In this document: in pieces, positions 9,704 through 19,626 of the stretch | Position numbering within the stretch: position 1 is the stretch's first letter | Layout: each line of letters opens with the position of its first letter | The notes under the pieces: generated by a model | Told to the model about the DNA's origin: nothing | Databases searched by the model: none | The model's input: the letters and a program-made list of their open reading frames with translations, nothing else | Position numbers and translations under genes: made by a program | Source: Xanthomonas sp. Leaf131 | Lineage (GTDB): Bacteria > Pseudomonadota > Gammaproteobacteria > Xanthomonadales > Xanthomonadaceae | Assembly (NCBI RefSeq): GCF_001423495.1 | Contig: NZ_LMOG01000002.1 | Coordinates: 124,673 to 188,672 of the forward strand | Direction: 5' to 3' | Length of the DNA stretch: 64,000 nucleotides

Positions 9704-12298
9704 CTACCGTGCGGCGTCGCGCCCGGTGGGGGCGGTGTCGCTGCCGCAGCGGGCGCGTTTTGCGGCGTACATCGCTTCGTCTGCGGCGTGCATCAGGCTG
9801 GCGGCGTCGGCGTGTGGGCCGTGTTGCCAGGCGACGCCGATGCTGGGTTGGATCGGGAGGTGTTGCTCGCCGAACACTGCGCCTGCTGCGGCCACATCAC
9901 GGATCCGGTCTGCCACTGCAGCGCATTCGGTCTGCGGATCTTGCAGGTCGTCCAGCAGCACCACGAATTCGTCGCCGGCCAGGCGCGCCACCAGATAACT
10001 TTCGCCGGCCGCACGCTGCAGACAACGACCGAACGCCACCAGCACCGCATCGCCGGCGCGGTGGCCGTGTACGTCGTTGATGCGTTTGAAGCCGTCCAGG
10101 TCCAGGAACATCACGGCGACCGCACGCTGCTGTTGCTGCGCCTGGCTCACCGCGATCTGCAGCGCTTCGGACCAGGCGTGGCGATTCGGCAAACCGGTCA
10201 AGGCATCGCGGGTGGCGCGTTCGTGCATCAGGCGGTGCAGGGTCTTGTGCGCGGTGACGTCGTGCGCCATCAGGAAGAAGCCCTGCGTCTGCGCCTGCGT
10301 GCCTTGCGTCTCCGGCACCAGGGTGATTTCCACATCGCGCGGGCTTTCACCGCCACGCACGACATGTTCGAAACTGGCGCGTTGCCCGGCGACCACCTGC
10401 GCCAGCGCAGCGTGCGCCGGGGCGCTGAAGTCGCCCAGCACCTGGGTAAGATGGCGGCCGACCAGGCTGGACGGCTCCACACCAAGCCAATGCCGATGCG
10501 CTTCATTGGCGAACAGGCAACGCTGCTCGGCATCGAATTGGCTGACCAGCGTGGGAGTGGCGTCGCTGATCGCACGCAGCCGCGCCTCGCTTTCGGCCAG
10601 GCGTTCGGCGGCGACATGGCGTTCGGTGACGTCCTGGATCTGCGAGACGAAATGCACCGGCGCCCCGCTGCTGTCGCGCACCAGCGACACCGACAACTGC
10701 GCCCAGATCACCGCACCGTGCTGGCTGATGTAGCGCTTGGCCAGGCTGTAACTGTCGCGTTTGCCGTCGATCAGTTCCTGCACCAGGCACAGATCCATCT
10801 CCAGATCGTCGGGATGGGTGATGGTCTGGAAGGTGGTGCGCAGCAGCTGCTCGCGCGGATAGCCCAGGATGCTGCACAGCGACGGGTTGACGTCGCGCCA
10901 AGCGCCGTCCAGCGAGACGATCGCCATGCCTTGCGGGGCGGTTTCGAACGCGCCCCTGAAGTGCTCGGCCGCCAGCTGCGCGGCTGCCTGCGCCTGCAGC
11001 TCGGCGGTGACGTCGATGGCCATTGCCAGGTAACCGGCCAGCCCTTGCTGCGCGTCATGGATGATGTTGAAGCACAGCCGCACTCGCCGCAGCTCGCCAT
11101 CCTTGCGCACCAGGGTCCAGATTTCTTCTGCGAGCACATCGCCTGCGGCAGCTGCGGCCAGCCTGATATACGACGGCGGCGACAACGCCAGCGTGGCCAT
11201 ATGCCGTTCGAGCTCGGCCGGCAGATGGAACTGCGCCGGGCAAGTGCCCAGCACTTCGTCTGCCGCGTAGCCCAGCAGGCGCTCGGCGCCGGGATTGAAC
11301 AATTCGATGCGCCCGTTCGGGTCGAAGGCGATGATCGCCACGTCCTGCGAGGCGTCCACCAGCGACTGCAAGCGCGCGCGTTCGCCCGCCAGCGCGGCCG
11401 AGGCGTCGCGCAGTTGGGTGATGTCGTGCATCACGCACACCGCACCCAACGCGGCGCCCTGATCGCTGACCACCGGGTCGGCATTGCACAGCACGCTGCG
11501 CGCGCTCTGGCCGGTGGCACGGATCACCATCTCGGCGTTGCGCACGTGCTCGCCGCGCCAGGCACGCACCAGCGGAATGGCCTCGGTGGGCAGCAAGGTC
11601 GTGCCGTCGGCCGCGTAGAGATCGAAATGCTGCGCCCATTCCGCCGGCGGCAGTACGCGCGGGTCGGTACCGTGCCATTGGCGTGCGGCGTGATTGAACT
11701 CGTACAACAGACCGTCGTTGTCGCAGGACACCACGGCGTCGGGCATGGCTTCCAGCAAGCGGCTCAGGGTCTGCCGCTGCGCCTGCGCCGCCAGGCGGTC
11801 GCGGCGCGCCTCGAGTTGATTGGCGGCCTGACGTGCCAGCCGGATCAATGCCTGCTTCTGATTCTCATCGAGCACCCGCGACTTGGTGCTGAGCGTGCAC
11901 AAGGTGCCGTACGCATAGCCCTCGCGGCCGATCAGCGGCACGCCCACATAGGAACGAATGCCCGGTGCGGCGGTGACCAGCGGATTGAGCGCGAAGCGTG
12001 GATCGGCCTCGGCGTCGGGCACCTCCATCAGCTCTGTGCCCATCACCGCATAGGAACAGAACGACACGCTGCGCGGGGTGCCTTCCAGATCGGTGCCGCA
12101 GCGCGCCTTGAACCACTGACGGTCGGCATCCAGCAGCGACACCAGCGCCATCGGCGCGCCGCTGACGTGCGCGGCCAACCAGGCAATGTCGTCGAATTCG
12201 GCCTCGGGCTCGGTGTCCAGCACCCCCAACCGGCGCACGGCTTCCACGCGCAAGGCGTCGTTGACGGGGATCGGCACGGGCGGCAACAGGACGGTCAT
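9704..12298 (-). CDS. GAF-PAS-GGDEF signalling protein with AGDEF motif
   Basis: This 864-residue, apparently soluble protein begins with a GAF domain (about residues 10-165). About four PAS/PAC repeats follow (about 170-690), and a C-terminal GGDEF domain with DALTGLPNR, DLDGFKRIND and ADEAMYAAKR. The signature reads AGDEF (residues 774-778) instead of GGDEF, and there is no RxxD I-site before it. It probably senses light, redox or a small ligand and controls c-di-GMP, but cyclase activity needs testing because of the first-position Ala. No EAL domain is present. The ATG at 12298 gives MTVLLPPVPIP; an in-frame start at 12343 is possible. Its GAF domain is a paralogue of the one at 15965. Confidence 0.87.
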   Translation of the reverse strand: MTVLLPPVPIPVNDALRVEAVRRLGVLDTEPEAEFDDIAWLAAHVSGAPMALVSLLDADRQWFKARCGTDLEGTPRSVSFCSYAVMGTELMEVPDAEADPRFALNPLVTAAPGIRSYVGVPLIGREGYAYGTLCTLSTKSRVLDENQKQALIRLARQAANQLEARRDRLAAQAQRQTLSRLLEAMPDAVVSCDNDGLLYEFNHAARQWHGTDPRVLPPAEWAQHFDLYAADGTTLLPTEAIPLVRAWRGEHVRNAEMVIRATGQSARSVLCNADPVVSDQGAALGAVCVMHDITQLRDASAALAGERARLQSLVDASQDVAIIAFDPNGRIELFNPGAERLLGYAADEVLGTCPAQFHLPAELERHMATLALSPPSYIRLAAAAAGDVLAEEIWTLVRKDGELRRVRLCFNIIHDAQQGLAGYLAMAIDVTAELQAQAAAQLAAEHFRGAFETAPQGMAIVSLDGAWRDVNPSLCSILGYPREQLLRTTFQTITHPDDLEMDLCLVQELIDGKRDSYSLAKRYISQHGAVIWAQLSVSLVRDSSGAPVHFVSQIQDVTERHVAAERLAESEARLRAISDATPTLVSQFDAEQRCLFANEAHRHWLGVEPSSLVGRHLTQVLGDFSAPAHAALAQVVAGQRASFEHVVRGGESPRDVEITLVPETQGTQAQTQGFFLMAHDVTAHKTLHRLMHERATRDALTGLPNRHAWSEALQIAVSQAQQQQRAVAVMFLDLDGFKRINDVHGHRAGDAVLVAFGRCLQRAAGESYLVARLAGDEFVVLLDDLQDPQTECAAVADRIRDVAAAGAVFGEQHLPIQPSIGVAWQHGPHADAASLMHAADEAMYAAKRARCGSDTAPTGRDAAR

Positions 12299-12626
12299 GG
12301 AGTGATCGGCGGGTAGCGTCTGGTCAAGGGTAGGTCGCCCCAAGTAACGGCGAGGCGAGGATCAACTTGAGCCGACTGCGGCCGCGGCCGCTTGCCTGGC
12401 AGTGTAGAAAGGCGCAGCGAAGCACAGCCAGCCAGACCGGCCGCTGCCCGGCACCCGATACCACCACGCACTCCCATGGCGACAAACCCGGCCCGCACCG
12501 CTTGCACCCCATGCCGTCTTTCCCGCACTGCGAATGCATCCAACCGCAGCGACACTGCCAAACAGCATTTGCGGCGCCGCCAAGCAGCCACTACCCTCGG
12601 CCGATTGTCCTGCTCTGGAGTGTCAC

Positions 12627-15506
12627 ATGCTGCGTCCGCTGTCCCTGTTGATCGCCGGTGTACTCGGCGTCGCTGCCGGTACCGTTGCCCCCGCCGTCGA
12701 AGCCGCCCCGGCCAGCCTGTCCAAGTCCGCGGCCAGCAGCGCCATTCCCGAGATCGGCTACACCCGCTTCACCCTGCCCAACGGCCTGACCGTGGTGGTG
12801 CACGAGGACCACAAGGCACCGGTGGTGGCGGTGAGCATCTGGTATCACATCGGCTCCGGCGACGAGCCGGCCGGCAAGACCGGCTTTGCGCATCTGTTCG
12901 AGCACCTGATGTTCTCCGGTTCGGAGAACAACAAGGGCAGCTTCTTCGCGCCGCTGGAAAAGGTCGGCACCACCGACATGAACGGCACGACCTGGTTCGA
13001 CCGCACCAATTATTTCGAAACCGTGCCGACCACCGCGCTGGATACCGCGTTGTGGCTGGAATCGGACCGCATGGGCCACCTGCTCGGCGCGATCGGCCAG
13101 GAAGAACTCGACACCCAGCGCGGCGTGGTGCAGAACGAAAAGCGCCAGGGCGAGAACCGTCCGTATGGCCGCGTGGACCAGAACATCCTGTCCAACCTGT
13201 TCCCGGCCAACCACCCGTACCAGCACGACACCATCGGCTCGATGGAAGATCTGGACGCGGCCTCGCTGGCGGACGTCAAACAATGGTTCAACGACAACTA
13301 TGGCGCCGCCAACACCACCCTGGTGCTGGCCGGCGACATCACCGTGGCGCAGGCGCGTGCCAAGGCGTTGCAGTATTTCGGCGACATTCCGTCCGGCAAG
13401 CCGGTGGTGCGTCAGCAGCCGTGGGTAACCCCGCTGGCGGCGCAGAAGCGTGGCGTGCAACACGACCATGTCTCGCAGCCGCGCATCTACCGCACCTGGG
13501 TCGCCCCGCAGCTGGGCACCGATGCCATGATCCAGCTGGATCTTGCCACCACCGTGCTCGGCGGCGGCAAGACCTCGCGGCTGTATCAGCGCCTGGTCTA
13601 TCAGGACAACCTGGTCGATGACGTATCGGCGTCGATCCAGCCGTTTGCGCTGTCCAGCCAGGTGCAGATCCAGGCCGACGTGAAGGATGGCGTGGATCCG
13701 GCCAAGGTCGAGGCGATCATCGACGAAGAACTCAAGAAGTTCATCGCCCAGGGCCCCACCGCCGACGAGTTGCAGCGCGCGCAGGTGGCCTACCGCGCCG
13801 GCTTCGTGCGCGGGCTGGAAAAGGTCGGCGGCTTCGGTGGCAAGGCGGTGATCCTGGCCGAGGGCCAGGTCTATCGCGGCGACCCGGGCGCTTACAAGCA
13901 GGATCTGCAACGCGGCCAGGCCGCCAGCGTGGACAGCGTCAAGCAGGCCGCCGCCAGCTGCTTCGGCAAGGGCGACTATCTGCTCACCGTGCTGCCGGCC
14001 GGCAAGGACTTCGACCCCGCCGCCGAAGACAAGGCGGTGGTCGCACGTGGCGACGAACCCGGCAAGCCGGCGCCCAAGCTGCCGGTCGCCGGCAAGTACA
14101 AAGTCACCGCCTCCACGCTGGACCGCAGCAAGGGCGTGCCGCAGACCGTCCAGTTCCCCGATCTGAGCTTCCCGCAGTTGCAGCGTGGCAAGTTGAAGAA
14201 CGGCATCGAGGTGATCCTGGCCGAGCGTCACACCATCCCGGTCACCCAGGTCGAGCTGCTGTTCGATGCCGGCTATGCGGCCGACCAGGGCAGCAAGCTC
14301 GGTACCGCCAGCTTCAGCGCCGCGCTGATGAACGAGAGCACCGCCGCGCTGGATTCGGTGGAAGTGGCGCAGCGTCGCCAGCGCCTGGGTGCGATCACCG
14401 CGGTCGGCTGCGATCTGGACAGCTGCAGCGCCTCGCTGGATGCGCTCAACGACCAGTTGCAGCCCTCGCTGCAGCTATTCTCCGACATCGTGCGCAACCC
14501 GGCCTTCAAGGCGGCCGATATCGAGCGTATCCGTGGCCAGTGGCTGGCCGGGATTGCGCAGGAAAAGACCCAGCCCAATAGCCTGGCACTGCGGGCGCTG
14601 CCGCCGTTGTTGTTCGGCCAGAACCATCCGTACGGCATTCCGCTCACCGGCAGCGGCACCGAGGCGGCGATCAAGAGCCTCAACGCGAAGGACCTGCAGG
14701 CCTTCCATAGCCAGTGGCTGCGTCCGGACAACCTGCGCATCCTGGTGGCCGGCGACACCACGCTGGCGCAGATCATCCCGCAGCTGGATGCCGCCTTCGG
14801 CGACTGGAAGGCACCCAGCACGGCGTTGCCGAAGAAGAACCTGGTCAACGTCGCTGCGCAGCCCAAGCCGCGCGTGTATCTGATCAATCGCCCGGATGCG
14901 CCGCAGTCGGTGATCCTGGCCGGCCTGCTCGCCCCGTCGACCAAGGCGCCGGACAACCTGGCCATCGGCGTGGCCAACGGCGCCTTCGGCGGCACCTTCA
15001 CCTCGCGCTTGAACATGAATCTGCGCGAGAACAAGCGTTGGGCCTACGGCGCCGGCACCCGCATGATGGACGCGCAGGGCCAGCGGCCGTATCTGTTTTC
15101 GGCACCGGTGCAGACCGACAAGACCGCCGAATCGGCCAACGAGATTCTCAAGGAAGCCACCGCGATCATCGGCGACACGCCGCTGACCGGCGAGGAGATC
15201 GAGAAGATCAAGAACCAGCGCATCCGCGCCCTGCCCGGCAGCTTCGAAACCACCGGCGCGGTGCTCGGCGCGATCGAAGGCATCGTGCAGTTCGACCGCC
15301 CCGACGATTATGTGCAGACGCTCAAGCCGCGCCTGGAAGCGATCGACCAGCCGGCCGCGCAGAAAGCCATCAAGGAAATCATCGCGCCCAACGCGATGAC
15401 CTGGGTGATCGTGGGCGACCTGAAGAAGATCGAAGCCCCGGTGCGTGCGCTCAAGCTGGGCGAAGTGCAGGTGCTGGATGTCGACGGCAAGCCGGTCAAG
15501 CGCTGA
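12627..15506 (+). CDS. M16 family exported zinc metallopeptidase
   Basis: This 959-residue protein carries a signal peptide (cleavage near AAPAVEAA) and two tandem M16 units, the pitrilysin/insulysin architecture. The first unit has the inverted zinc motif HLFEH (His89, Glu92, His93) with a downstream Glu near 171 in QNEKRQGE. The second unit (from about residue 510) lacks HxxEH, as expected for the non-catalytic half. The family degrades short peptides inside a clam-shell chamber; here that would occur in the periplasm. The ATG at 12627 starts MLRPLSLLIAGVLG, a better signal peptide than longer in-frame starts give. It stands as a single gene between two GAF-containing signalling genes. The 15507-15964 gap shows no gene. 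Confidence 0.92.
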   Translation: MLRPLSLLIAGVLGVAAGTVAPAVEAAPASLSKSAASSAIPEIGYTRFTLPNGLTVVVHEDHKAPVVAVSIWYHIGSGDEPAGKTGFAHLFEHLMFSGSENNKGSFFAPLEKVGTTDMNGTTWFDRTNYFETVPTTALDTALWLESDRMGHLLGAIGQEELDTQRGVVQNEKRQGENRPYGRVDQNILSNLFPANHPYQHDTIGSMEDLDAASLADVKQWFNDNYGAANTTLVLAGDITVAQARAKALQYFGDIPSGKPVVRQQPWVTPLAAQKRGVQHDHVSQPRIYRTWVAPQLGTDAMIQLDLATTVLGGGKTSRLYQRLVYQDNLVDDVSASIQPFALSSQVQIQADVKDGVDPAKVEAIIDEELKKFIAQGPTADELQRAQVAYRAGFVRGLEKVGGFGGKAVILAEGQVYRGDPGAYKQDLQRGQAASVDSVKQAAASCFGKGDYLLTVLPAGKDFDPAAEDKAVVARGDEPGKPAPKLPVAGKYKVTASTLDRSKGVPQTVQFPDLSFPQLQRGKLKNGIEVILAERHTIPVTQVELLFDAGYAADQGSKLGTASFSAALMNESTAALDSVEVAQRRQRLGAITAVGCDLDSCSASLDALNDQLQPSLQLFSDIVRNPAFKAADIERIRGQWLAGIAQEKTQPNSLALRALPPLLFGQNHPYGIPLTGSGTEAAIKSLNAKDLQAFHSQWLRPDNLRILVAGDTTLAQIIPQLDAAFGDWKAPSTALPKKNLVNVAAQPKPRVYLINRPDAPQSVILAGLLAPSTKAPDNLAIGVANGAFGGTFTSRLNMNLRENKRWAYGAGTRMMDAQGQRPYLFSAPVQTDKTAESANEILKEATAIIGDTPLTGEEIEKIKNQRIRALPGSFETTGAVLGAIEGIVQFDRPDDYVQTLKPRLEAIDQPAAQKAIKEIIAPNAMTWVIVGDLKKIEAPVRALKLGEVQVLDVDGKPVKR

Positions 15507-15964
15507 GCGCGATTGACCTACCGGCCGCGCTGCTGCCAAGCGGCGCGGTCGTGCGTTGTGCTGGCGGTGGGATGTCCCTGCACGCACGGCCCGGACGCCT
15601 GCACGTGACGGCGTGCAGGCCCATCAGCAACGGCAAGGACGCAGCCTGCGGCGTTGGGTGACGCCCGCGCCGCCAGGCAAGCGTTGGCGATGTTCGGCGG
15701 CGGCAAGCGTACTTGCCGCACCCACGCACGCTTGTAGCTCGCCACGCGCGTGGTTGCAGGACTCATCCGCATCGGACTTGTCGCCCAGGTGCAGATCGTT
15801 GAACAGATGCGCGCACCCGTGGGCCGCGAGCGGCAACCGCGTTGCTGCGTCGTTCCATGCGCGGTGTCAGGCCACGCCACTACACCTGGTCAATGTCCAC
15901 GCCGCGTTATCGGCCACGGCGGTATCGTGGCAGCTTCCTTATTCGCGCTTGTCCGGCTGATACG

Positions 15965-16897
15965 ATGAAAGAAATGCCCATGGCTGACGAAGCCTCTCGC
16001 CAACAGGTTCTGGACGGCTACCGCATCGTCGACAGCCTGCCCGAGGACACCTATCAAGACGTGGTGCAAGTGGCCGCCTCCTTGTGCGACACACCCATCG
16101 CGCTGATGTCGCTGGTCGATCGCGACCGCCAGTGGTTCAAGGCCCAACTGGGTCTGGGCCTGCAGCAGACCGATCGCAGCCAGGCGGTATGCGATCACGC
16201 CATCCGCAGCCCCGAGCACTTGATGGAAGTGCCCGACCTCACCCAGGACACCCGCTTTGCCGATATCTCGGTCGTCACTGGCGAGACCGGCGCGCGTTTC
16301 TACGCCGGCATGCCGCTGGTCACCTCCGACGGCGTGGCGCTGGGCACCGTGTGCGTGCTCGACACCGAGCCGCGCACGCTCACCGACATTCAACGCACCG
16401 GGTTGCAGGCATTGGCGCGCGTCACCATGCGCCTGCTGGACGAGCGCAAGCGCGAACTGCAGCTCGAGCGCGATGCGATCCTGCAGCCGGTCGCACCGGT
16501 TGCCAGCCAGGCCAGCGTCGACACCGGCTATCACCTGGTCATCCTGGAAGTGCAGGAACTGGCCGCGCTGCTCGAGCAGCAAAGCGAGCGGCTACTGGGC
16601 CGCGCCTTGCAACAACTCGATCAGGCGCTGGCTGCGCATGTGCAGAGCGGCAGCGGCGACAGCGTGGACCGGGTCACCGACAGCGCCGAGTTCATCGCCG
16701 TGCTGCGCGGCCCCGATGCAGAACAGAAATTACTGGGTTTGCGCCAGATCGCCCAGCAACAGCACGCGCTCGGCCTCACCGTGCTGATCGGCGAAGCGCA
16801 GGCAAGCCGTGGCGACGAGCCGATCGGCCAGGTGTTCCTGCGTGCGGAAGTGGCGCTGAGTCTCGAAAAAGACCGCTATCGGCAGAGTCTGGCGTAG
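15965..16897 (+). CDS. GAF domain protein with degenerate GGDEF-like C-terminus
   Basis: This 310-residue soluble protein has a GAF domain (about residues 15-165) that shares wording with the GAF of the 9704 gene (DRQWFKA, LMEVPD, G-LGT-C-L). From about residue 180 the sequence keeps the spacing of a GGDEF domain. RVTDSAEFIAVLRG (DSAEF at 239-243) sits where GGDEF would be, and a late helix AEVALSLEKDRYRQ resembles the usual ADKALYxAK end. The metal-binding and GTP-binding signatures are gone, so it is probably a c-di-GMP-inert sensor or a partner domain. Starts at 15965, 15974 and 15980 are all possible. Confidence 0.8.
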   Translation: MKEMPMADEASRQQVLDGYRIVDSLPEDTYQDVVQVAASLCDTPIALMSLVDRDRQWFKAQLGLGLQQTDRSQAVCDHAIRSPEHLMEVPDLTQDTRFADISVVTGETGARFYAGMPLVTSDGVALGTVCVLDTEPRTLTDIQRTGLQALARVTMRLLDERKRELQLERDAILQPVAPVASQASVDTGYHLVILEVQELAALLEQQSERLLGRALQQLDQALAAHVQSGSGDSVDRVTDSAEFIAVLRGPDAEQKLLGLRQIAQQQHALGLTVLIGEAQASRGDEPIGQVFLRAEVALSLEKDRYRQSLA

Positions 16898-17073
16898 GGC
16901 AACACTCATCGCCTTGTAGCACCCGGATTGGCCTGCGGATGTAGCGCCTGGATTGGTCTCACGCAGAGCGCGGATCGGGATGTTGTAAGGCGGCGGCACC
17001 GATGATTCGATCCCCACGACCATCGGTGTTGAGGCCCCCTTCTCCCACCCCACGACCATCGGCGGTTGGGGGC

Positions 17074-17125
17074 ACCCTTCTCCCACCGGGAGAAGGTGGC
17101 GCGCAGCGCCGGATGAGGGTGCGGT
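17074..17125. repeat. inverted single copy of repeat family C
   Basis: CCCTTCTCCC...GGGAGAAGG and CGCCGGATGAGGGTG match the 9451-9690 tandem units in reverse orientation. The gene-free stretch 16898-17601 (about 700 bp) holds this element and a family A copy; I see no coding sequence there. Confidence 0.7.
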
Positions 17126-17284
17126 TGCCAAGGAGTCCTGCAGCGCGCCTGTGCAAGCTCCTGAAAACCCCTGGTTGCCTCCGACCACAACACATCCCTC
17201 ACTCGTCCACTTAGAGCGGCGGGAAGGTGATTACACGGTGTGGATGCGTCGGTTTGTGGATGCTTCGGATTTTTAGAGCGGACG

Positions 17285-17400
17285 ACCTGAGGCTTGGCTG
17301 CAGGGTCCTTGCCCGCCCACCATCGCAGGACACGCCGCAAGTACGTCCTTGTAGGCTCTTACGCGGCATCCATGCCGCGTAAGGTCCCGTGGCTGCGAGC
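17285..17400. repeat. dispersed intergenic repeat, family A copy 3 (inverted)
   Basis: The core palindrome TTACGCGGCATCCATGCCGCGTAA-type arms are at 17359-17382, with CTTGCCCGCCCACCATCGC upstream. Orientation is opposite to copies 1 and 2. Confidence 0.75.
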
Positions 17401-17601
17401 AGTGGGTGCGGCGCGGCCGTCCGATGAGCTGAGTTTGATCAGCGCCGATCGCTCTGATCGATGTCGCTGCCATTGCGTGCATCACTTTGTTCGATCAACG
17501 AAGGTGACTGTGGCCAATAGTTTGCCACCGTCGATATGGCGTTCGAGCGGCTTTTTGAGCACTGTTGATCAGCTGCACACGAACTCACTCACTGACCCCA
17601 C

Positions 17602-18681
17602 TCACCCAGTCGCGCACTGCTTCAGCTGGCGATCGGCATACCACAGCGCGCGGCGGGCCAGATCGTAGGCGCTGTCGGCCTGGCGCGGCAGCATTTGCGC
17701 AGCCATCACCGGGTCGGCGCCGTTGTTCAAGGCGTGCTCGGCACGTTCCAGATCGCCCAGATGCGTGCGTACCGGCGACAACAGGGATTTGCGCTTGGAC
17801 GCATCGCAACGTGCACTGCGCTGTTCCAGCGCCGCCAGCGCTTCACGAATGCGGCGGCTGGCTTCGCCCTTGAGATCGGGCGGCGTCTCGTGCGCGATCG
17901 GCGCGGCCTTGTAGGCATCGCCGGTCGCTTCGCTGCCCATCTCGGCCTGATTGCCGGCCAGCGCCGGATTGAAACGCACGTCCGGCGGCGGTCGCGCCTT
18001 GGCCACTTGCGTCTGCGGCCCGTTGAGCATGTCGTTGAACTTCTTCATGCCGCGATTCATTTCCTGCATCGCCACATCGCCCAGGGTGCCGTCGCTTTTC
18101 CAGTCCTTGGCAAAGCGCGTGTCCTGGTATTGCACCGGGTTGACCCGCTCCATCACATTGCGCGCTTTGGCCTGCGCGCGCTCATCGCTCATACCCGGCG
18201 GCACCGCAGCACCGCTTTGCGCCATCGGATCCACTTGCGCGTTTTGCGGCATGCGCAGCCGGCCTTCGCGGGTGTAGAGCTGGGCCGCCATCGATTCGTT
18301 GGCCGGCGCGTTGGCGGCGGCAACCTGGCGCTGCGGTGGTGGGGTGCGTGTGGGCGGCGGCGCGCTGCGGGCGGCGGCCGCGGCGGCAGGCGTGGCACGC
18401 GGTGTGCGTTCGCGCGCTTGCGGCGGCTCCACCGGCGCCGGCAGCGTCAGTGGCGGGCGCGGCACGAAATACACCTGCAAACTGTCGTCGTGTCGCAGGA
18501 TTTCGCGCGGCGGCGGCATATACAGCAACAGACAGGCAAGAAAGAACAGGATGGCGCCCGTGCATGCAGCTGCAGCGACATGCGGGACAAGCGTTTCCTT
18601 CCTGCGGGTAATCACAATGCGGGAGACCGATGAGATGAGAGATGCGCACGCCGCACCGTGAATACGGTGCAGGACGCGCAA
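17602..18681 (-). CDS. hypothetical single-pass membrane protein with Pro/Ala-rich linker
   Basis: I do not recognise a named family for this 359-residue protein. One membrane segment (about residues 33-54, AAAACTGAILFFLACLLLYMP) is followed by a Pro/Ala/Arg-rich stretch to about residue 120. A polar, largely helical region comes next (NVMERVNPVQYQDTRFAKDW...), and the C-terminal ~85 residues contain two Cys and RRIREALAALEQ. The layout recalls TonB-like proteins that span the periplasm, but no TonB C-terminal motif is visible. The start is uncertain: the ATG at 18681 and a GTG at 18615 are both in frame before the membrane helix. It has no obvious operon partner. Confidence 0.7.
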   Translation of the reverse strand: MRVLHRIHGAACASLISSVSRIVITRRKETLVPHVAAAACTGAILFFLACLLLYMPPPREILRHDDSLQVYFVPRPPLTLPAPVEPPQARERTPRATPAAAAAARSAPPPTRTPPPQRQVAAANAPANESMAAQLYTREGRLRMPQNAQVDPMAQSGAAVPPGMSDERAQAKARNVMERVNPVQYQDTRFAKDWKSDGTLGDVAMQEMNRGMKKFNDMLNGPQTQVAKARPPPDVRFNPALAGNQAEMGSEATGDAYKAAPIAHETPPDLKGEASRRIREALAALEQRSARCDASKRKSLLSPVRTHLGDLERAEHALNNGADPVMAAQMLPRQADSAYDLARRALWYADRQLKQCATG

Positions 18682-18765
18682 ATCTAGCGGGCGCCGCGTT
18701 TGCGCGCGTTTGAAATTCGTTGTCTGGCCAGAAAGAGCCAGCCGGCATTCACGTTGAACGCTGGG

Positions 18766-19521
18766 TCACACATCTTCCCCGGCATGGTAAAGCCGCTGGC
18801 AGACCTCGCAAAAAAAGGCACGCCGCTTGGCCTTGCCCAGGTGTTTTCGATACTGCAGCGGCGCGCCATCACGCGGGCAATGGGCTTTGGTATGCACCTG
18901 ATAATGTTGCTTCAGCACGAATGCCTTTTTCCAGGTGTAGAAATCGAAACTGTACATGCGCGCCTGCGTCACCAGTTCGCCGAGCTTGCGCGCCGGCAAC
19001 GCCGCCACTTGGCTCTCTGGATGCACACGGATGCGATGCAACACCTCGTTCTTGATGATGTTGCCGACGCCGGCAAAGATGGCCTGGTCCAGCAATGCAT
19101 CTGCGGCAAGCATGGACGGCGCGGCCCGCAACTTGCGCCTTGCCTGCGCGCCATCCCACAGCGGATTCATCACATCTGCCGTCCAGTCGTAAACCTCGTC
19201 CAAAGAGCGATCGATCAACTGCACCGAGCACGCGTAAAAACTCAACCGCTGGCCCTTGGAGAATTCCAGGCACAACCGCGGCACTGCATTCGGCTTGTCT
19301 TCGTCGATGCGATAACTGCCGAACAACAGAAAGTGGATGCGTACACTGACCTGCGCGCACTCGATCAGAAAGTGCTTGCCCCAACTGCGTAACGCCAGCA
19401 CTTTTTGCTGATCCAAGCGCGCGATGTCGTGCTTGCTGTTGCCGGACACACGCAGGATCTTGCGGCCGACGAAGGCCTCGGTTTGTTCGCGCAAGATGAC
19501 GATGGAAGGACCTTCCGGCAT
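18766..19521 (-). CDS. Fpg/Nei family DNA glycosylase (endonuclease VIII-like)
   Basis: This 251-residue base-excision repair enzyme would remove oxidised bases and nick the DNA. The N-terminus MPEGPS carries the catalytic Pro and Glu of the family, followed by the conserved Lys in SWGKHFL. The H2TH region includes AGVGNIIKNEVLHRIRVHP. The C-terminal zinc finger is unusual: where Fpg/Nei have CxxC...CxxC, this protein reads HCPRDG...FFCEVCQ, so the second Cys is Asp. The start at 19521 is fixed because Pro2 must follow Met1. It diverges from a DUF72 gene. Confidence 0.88.
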   Translation of the reverse strand: MPEGPSIVILREQTEAFVGRKILRVSGNSKHDIARLDQQKVLALRSWGKHFLIECAQVSVRIHFLLFGSYRIDEDKPNAVPRLCLEFSKGQRLSFYACSVQLIDRSLDEVYDWTADVMNPLWDGAQARRKLRAAPSMLAADALLDQAIFAGVGNIIKNEVLHRIRVHPESQVAALPARKLGELVTQARMYSFDFYTWKKAFVLKQHYQVHTKAHCPRDGAPLQYRKHLGKAKRRAFFCEVCQRLYHAGEDV

Positions 19522-19626
19522 CTGCCCAGTATCGAAGTCGTTGGTGAGCCGGCCGTGATCGCACCGCACACGCAACGCTGACGCACACGCATGCATAGAG
19601 TGCTGCCCGATCGCATTGCGCCCGCC

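Noticed and set aside
9788..12316. 842-codon plus-strand frame opposite the PAS-GGDEF gene
   Set aside because: It is the antisense shadow of a gene with clear GAF, PAS and GGDEF domains.
12591..14231. Long minus-strand frame opposite the M16 peptidase
   Set aside because: The M16 zinc motif and signal peptide are on the plus strand; the antisense product has no recognisable features.
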